Below, piece by piece: positions 39,338 through 42,201 of a DNA stretch of 42,201 bases. The notes beneath the pieces are model-generated. The model was not told the origin of the DNA. It was given only the letters and a program-made list of their open reading frames with translations, and made no database searches. Both the position numbers and the translations under genes were made by a program. The stretch is from JANXQG01 sp037147235. Lineage in GTDB: Bacteria > Planctomycetota > Planctomycetia > Pirellulales > Thermoguttaceae. How positions within the stretch are numbered: the first letter of the stretch is position 1; every line of letters starts with the position of its first letter. Where the stretch lies: assembly GCA_037147235.1 (NCBI GenBank), contig JBAWVO010000018.1, positions 1 to 42,201 of the forward strand, given 5' to 3'.

Positions 39338-40285
39338 CTATTGCCCATTCCGTGATCGATTGTAATTGCGGCCGATCGTCTGTGGCGTCTGCCGCATCGT
39401 CTGAGACGGAACTGATAACTCGTCGTCGGCGATGAACAGCCGATCGCCGGGCAGTATCTGGTAATTCGTCGTCATATCTGCCCCTTGGGTAAGGGCATTC
39501 CGATCGATGGGCAGGATCTGCTGGCAGCCGGGATGGTGCGGTGCCGGCCGGGCGATCCATATCTTCTTGCTGGAGACCTGCGAAAGGCCGTTGACCTGGC
39601 TGATGGCATCCAAGACCGTCTCGTTGCCAGTGATCGGCAGGCGGCGGACATTGTCGCCCAGGCTGGCCCCTTGGGTGATGATGTAGTACACCTTGTCTTT
39701 GTAGGCCACCACATCGACAGACGGCTCGGGCGAATCAAGGTACTGCGTCAGATGCTTCTCGATCGCAATCTTGGCGTCGGCGACGGTCTTTCCGACCATT
39801 TTCACTAAACCATACTGCCGCAGATTGATTGTACCGTCGAGACCCACGCGGTACTGGCCCGTGATGGGCTGAACCCCAGAGGCCCGGGCCAGTTGTACGC
39901 TCACGGACGGCTCCTTGATCCACTGCTTGAGCGATTTATTCAAGGCCGTGCAGATCTCGTCCATGGTCATCCTGTTCACGTGGACCGAGCCGTAGGTAGC
40001 GCCGAGGTTGATATGGCCTTCGGCCTCGACCATATAGTAATTGTCGATGGGCTGGTTGGGTAGGGCATTGGCCCGGACCTGGAGCACGTCGAAGACCCCG
40101 ACATGATACGGTTCCTTTGGGATAACCTTGAGCATCTCGATCTGGATCACGTCCAGCGGCTGAATCACATGTTTGGCTGAGACCTTCTCGCCAGCGGTAG
40201 AAACCACGTCGTTGACGGTCCCGCCGGCAAAGAGTGAGCTGGTGCAGATCAACGCCAGAGCCACCAGAAAACGAGTACCGCGCAT
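39338..40285 (-). CDS. Polysaccharide export protein (Wza-type)
   Basis: A 315-residue periplasmic or outer-membrane protein with signal peptide (FLVALALICTSSLFAGG). The poly-export domain (LDVIQIEMLKVIP, then AEGHINLGATYGSVHV, MDEICTALNKSL) is followed by SLBB-like repeats (GQYRVGLDGTINLRQYG, ITQGASLGDNVRRLPITGNE). The end is polar. Proteins of this family form the exit channel for capsule or exopolysaccharide. No lipobox is seen, unlike Wza. Ribosome binding site GGAGG. Confidence 0.88.
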   Translation of the reverse strand: MRGTRFLVALALICTSSLFAGGTVNDVVSTAGEKVSAKHVIQPLDVIQIEMLKVIPKEPYHVGVFDVLQVRANALPNQPIDNYYMVEAEGHINLGATYGSVHVNRMTMDEICTALNKSLKQWIKEPSVSVQLARASGVQPITGQYRVGLDGTINLRQYGLVKMVGKTVADAKIAIEKHLTQYLDSPEPSVDVVAYKDKVYYIITQGASLGDNVRRLPITGNETVLDAISQVNGLSQVSSKKIWIARPAPHHPGCQQILPIDRNALTQGADMTTNYQILPGDRLFIADDELSVPSQTMRQTPQTIGRNYNRSRNGQ

Positions 40286-40376
40286 TTTTTGTGCCTCCGG
40301 GACGGGCAGGGGGATTGGAAAATTACGGGTGGGAGTTTAGCGGAATTCGGCAAACGGGGAAAGAGCAGATTGCGCA

Positions 40377-40817
40377 CTACCGGCTCTCCACCACGAACGT
40401 CACCGGGCCATCGTTGACCAACTCGACCATCATGTGGGCGCGAAACCGGCCAGTAGCCACGGGAATACCTTGCTCGGCCACAGCCTGCACGAAAACTTCA
40501 TAAAGCTGCTCGGCCAACTCAGGCCGGGCGGCGGCATCGAATGAAGGTCGCCGTCCCTTACGGCAATCGCCGGCCAGGGTGAACTGGCTGACCACGAGTA
40601 CGGCACCCCCCACCTCGCCCACGGAGAGGTTCATTTTTCCCTGTGCATCGTCGAAGACTCGGAGGGAGACGATTTTTTGCGCCAATTGTCGGGCGTCGGC
40701 CTCCTGGTCGCCCTGGACCACCCCCAGCAGAATCAGCAGTCCCTGGCCGATCTGGCCGAAGATTTCTCCCTCCACGGAGACTTGAGCACGGCTGACACGT
40801 TGAAGGCAAACTCGCAT
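40377..40817 (-). CDS. dtd: D-aminoacyl-tRNA deacylase
   Basis: A 146-residue enzyme that removes D-amino acids (and Gly from tRNA-Ala) wrongly attached to tRNA. MRVCLQRVSRAQVSVEG start, VSQFTLAGDCRKGRRPSF with the SQFTL active-site motif, and the cross-subunit NDGPVTF (Gly-cisPro) are all present. The start is the ATG at 40817, giving the family length. Confidence 0.97.
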   Translation of the reverse strand: MRVCLQRVSRAQVSVEGEIFGQIGQGLLILLGVVQGDQEADARQLAQKIVSLRVFDDAQGKMNLSVGEVGGAVLVVSQFTLAGDCRKGRRPSFDAAARPELAEQLYEVFVQAVAEQGIPVATGRFRAHMMVELVNDGPVTFVVESR

Positions 40818-41009
40818 GGGATAGTTTTTAGTGATTAAAACCCAAAGCCAAACCGCTGATTCTTCGGAAAGCTGTCCACCCGCTCCAAAAACCATTTTAC
40901 CAGATCGTACCATTCCACCAAGACGACAGGCGATTCAAAGGCAACCTAACACGGTTGCTTTTTTGCTCCCCTCTTATCTTCCTGTCATCCATCTTTTTAT
41001 TTTTTCCCC

Positions 41010-41037
41010 TTTCGTGTCCTTCGTGTCTTTCGTGGTT
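41010..41037. repeat. TTTCGTGTCC-type dispersed repeat
   Basis: Three near-tandem units TTTCGTGTCC, TTCGTGTC, TTTCGTGGTT within a pyrimidine-rich spacer (40818-41109) that has no gene. The same phrase is familiar as a dispersed repeat in planctomycete and related genomes. Confidence 0.6.
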
Positions 41038-41109
41038 CCTTTCTCCCATCTTCCAACTACTGTTGACAAGAGACCTTTGCTTTCGCCACTCTCGGCGTAA
41101 AATATAAGC

Positions 41110-42162
41110 ATGAAAACAAAACCCTTGATTGCGATTACTTTGGGTGACCCGGCGGGCATTGGGCCGGAAATCATCGTCGGCGCATGGACCGAAACCGTTG
41201 TGCATGAATGGTGCCGGCCGCTGGTGGTGGGGCATCCGGGCGTGCTTCGCCGCGCCGTCGAGCTTTGGCAAATGGATCTGCACGTGCAAGAGATCAGCTC
41301 GCCGGACGAGGCCGAGCCTACCGATGGCGTCATTCCTTGCATCGCCTGCGGGTCGGACGATGTGCTGGATATCTTGCCCGGAAAACTTGACGCCCGGGCA
41401 GGACAAGCGGCCTACGACGCCGTGGTCATGGCAGCGCGGCTGGCCCTCTGCAAAAAGGTCGATGCGATCACTACGGCACCGTTGCAGAAGGAAGCCTTGC
41501 ACCGGGCCGGACATGCTTTTCCCGGCCATACGGAGTTACTGGCAAGCCTATGCGGCGTCGAGAACTTTGCCATGATGCTCTACCTCGGCCCGGACGACGT
41601 GCTGCACTCGCCCGCAGGGTTGGCCGTGGTCCATGTCACGCTGCATACTGCACTGCGGAATGTATTCGACGAGCTGACCGAAGATGCCGTGCTGGCCAAG
41701 GCCCAGTTGGCCGACGATTTCATGACTCGCTTGACGGGCAGTCGTCCACGGATCGGGATATGTTCGCTCAATCCACACGGTGGCGAAGGCGGTTTGTTTG
41801 GCGATGAAGAGCGCACGATCATCGGGCCGGCCGTCGAGCGGGGAAAGGCCCAAGGGCTTGATCTCACCGGTCCACTGCCTACCGACACGCTGATGATCCG
41901 CGCCCGCGACGGCGAGTTCGACGCCGTTGTGGCCATGTATCACGATCAGGGGCATATCGCCTTGAAACTGCTGGGGATGCACCAAGCGGTCAATGTAACC
42001 CTGGGCCTGCCTATCATTCGCACGAGTGTCGCCCACGGCACGGCCTTTGATATTGCCTGGAAGCGGCGTGCCGAAACCAGCAGCATGATCGAGGCATTAC
42101 GCGTGGCCAGCCATTTAGTGACCGGCAAGGCGCGGAGTGGAACCACGAGTGTGCCAAGATAA
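41110..42162 (+). CDS. pdxA: 4-hydroxythreonine-4-phosphate dehydrogenase
   Basis: A 350-residue enzyme of the DXP-dependent vitamin B6 pathway; it oxidises 4-phosphohydroxythreonine with NAD. It has ITLGDPAGIGPEI at the start, FPGHTELLA with a metal His, SLNPHGGEGG, and MYHDQGHIALK with the last metal His. Length is as expected. No strong ribosome binding site is visible before the ATG. The gene is complete within the window; no gene is seen in the last 39 bases. Confidence 0.97.
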   Translation: MKTKPLIAITLGDPAGIGPEIIVGAWTETVVHEWCRPLVVGHPGVLRRAVELWQMDLHVQEISSPDEAEPTDGVIPCIACGSDDVLDILPGKLDARAGQAAYDAVVMAARLALCKKVDAITTAPLQKEALHRAGHAFPGHTELLASLCGVENFAMMLYLGPDDVLHSPAGLAVVHVTLHTALRNVFDELTEDAVLAKAQLADDFMTRLTGSRPRIGICSLNPHGGEGGLFGDEERTIIGPAVERGKAQGLDLTGPLPTDTLMIRARDGEFDAVVAMYHDQGHIALKLLGMHQAVNVTLGLPIIRTSVAHGTAFDIAWKRRAETSSMIEALRVASHLVTGKARSGTTSVPR

Positions 42163-42201
42163 GCTGATGTAGATCAGTTGGACAATCCAACCTGGCTAAA
42201 G

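Overview
The window looks like a piece of a planctomycete chromosome. A planctomycete-type secreted protein with a TIGR03000-like C-terminal domain (33628-34488) and a DUF1580-like protein (25875-26198) point to that phylum. So do the long secreted and lipoprotein genes and the dispersed palindromic spacers on the right. No 16S gene is present, so this is inference from protein families, not a placement.

Three regions are visible. (1) Positions 1-6290, plus strand: a run of small lipoproteins and anchored proteins of unknown function. Several are paralogs, and the short spacers between them are repeated. (2) Positions about 6350-28675, all on the minus strand: a mobile, plasmid-like element next to an initiator tRNA. 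Read from the tRNA leftwards it holds a tyrosine integrase, a DUF1580 excisionase-like protein, and a five-gene chain joined by 4-nt ATGA overlaps: a small protein, a topoisomerase VI B-A fusion of topo VIII type, a zinc-finger protein, an archaeo-eukaryotic-type primase and a DUF3987 helicase-like protein. After that come a set of small genes with a repeated structured intergenic RNA, two Cys-rich paralogs with a shared upstream box, and a Rep-like winged-helix gene. The Rep-like gene has a leader peptide and hairpin in front and iterons behind. The last part holds an SNF2-type helicase with an intein, an RFC-like AAA+ protein, and a serine recombinase coupled to a helix-turn-helix protein. 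(3) Positions 28676-42201: ordinary chromosome, with initiator tRNA, XerD, TPR lipoprotein, secreted isoaspartyl methyltransferase, aspartate-semialdehyde dehydrogenase, TruA, a Ser/Thr kinase, AccA, polysaccharide export protein, Dtd and PdxA.

The element reads as a self-replicating, integrating replicon whose replication kit resembles archaeal and eukaryotic parts: type IIB topoisomerase, AEP primase, clamp-loader-like AAA+ and SNF2 helicase. I see no relaxase, type IV secretion genes or phage structural genes. I could not find a second copy of the tRNA 3' end, so the left boundary is unknown and may lie outside the window; the lipoprotein run could be cargo or chromosome.

The most unusual signals are: a Vsr-like homing endonuclease encoded in a second reading frame inside the intein, with its own ribosome binding site; the topo VI-type fusion inside a coupled replication operon; and three copies of a three-helix intergenic RNA whose mismatches are G-U wobbles only on the transcribed strand and which show a compensatory pair change.
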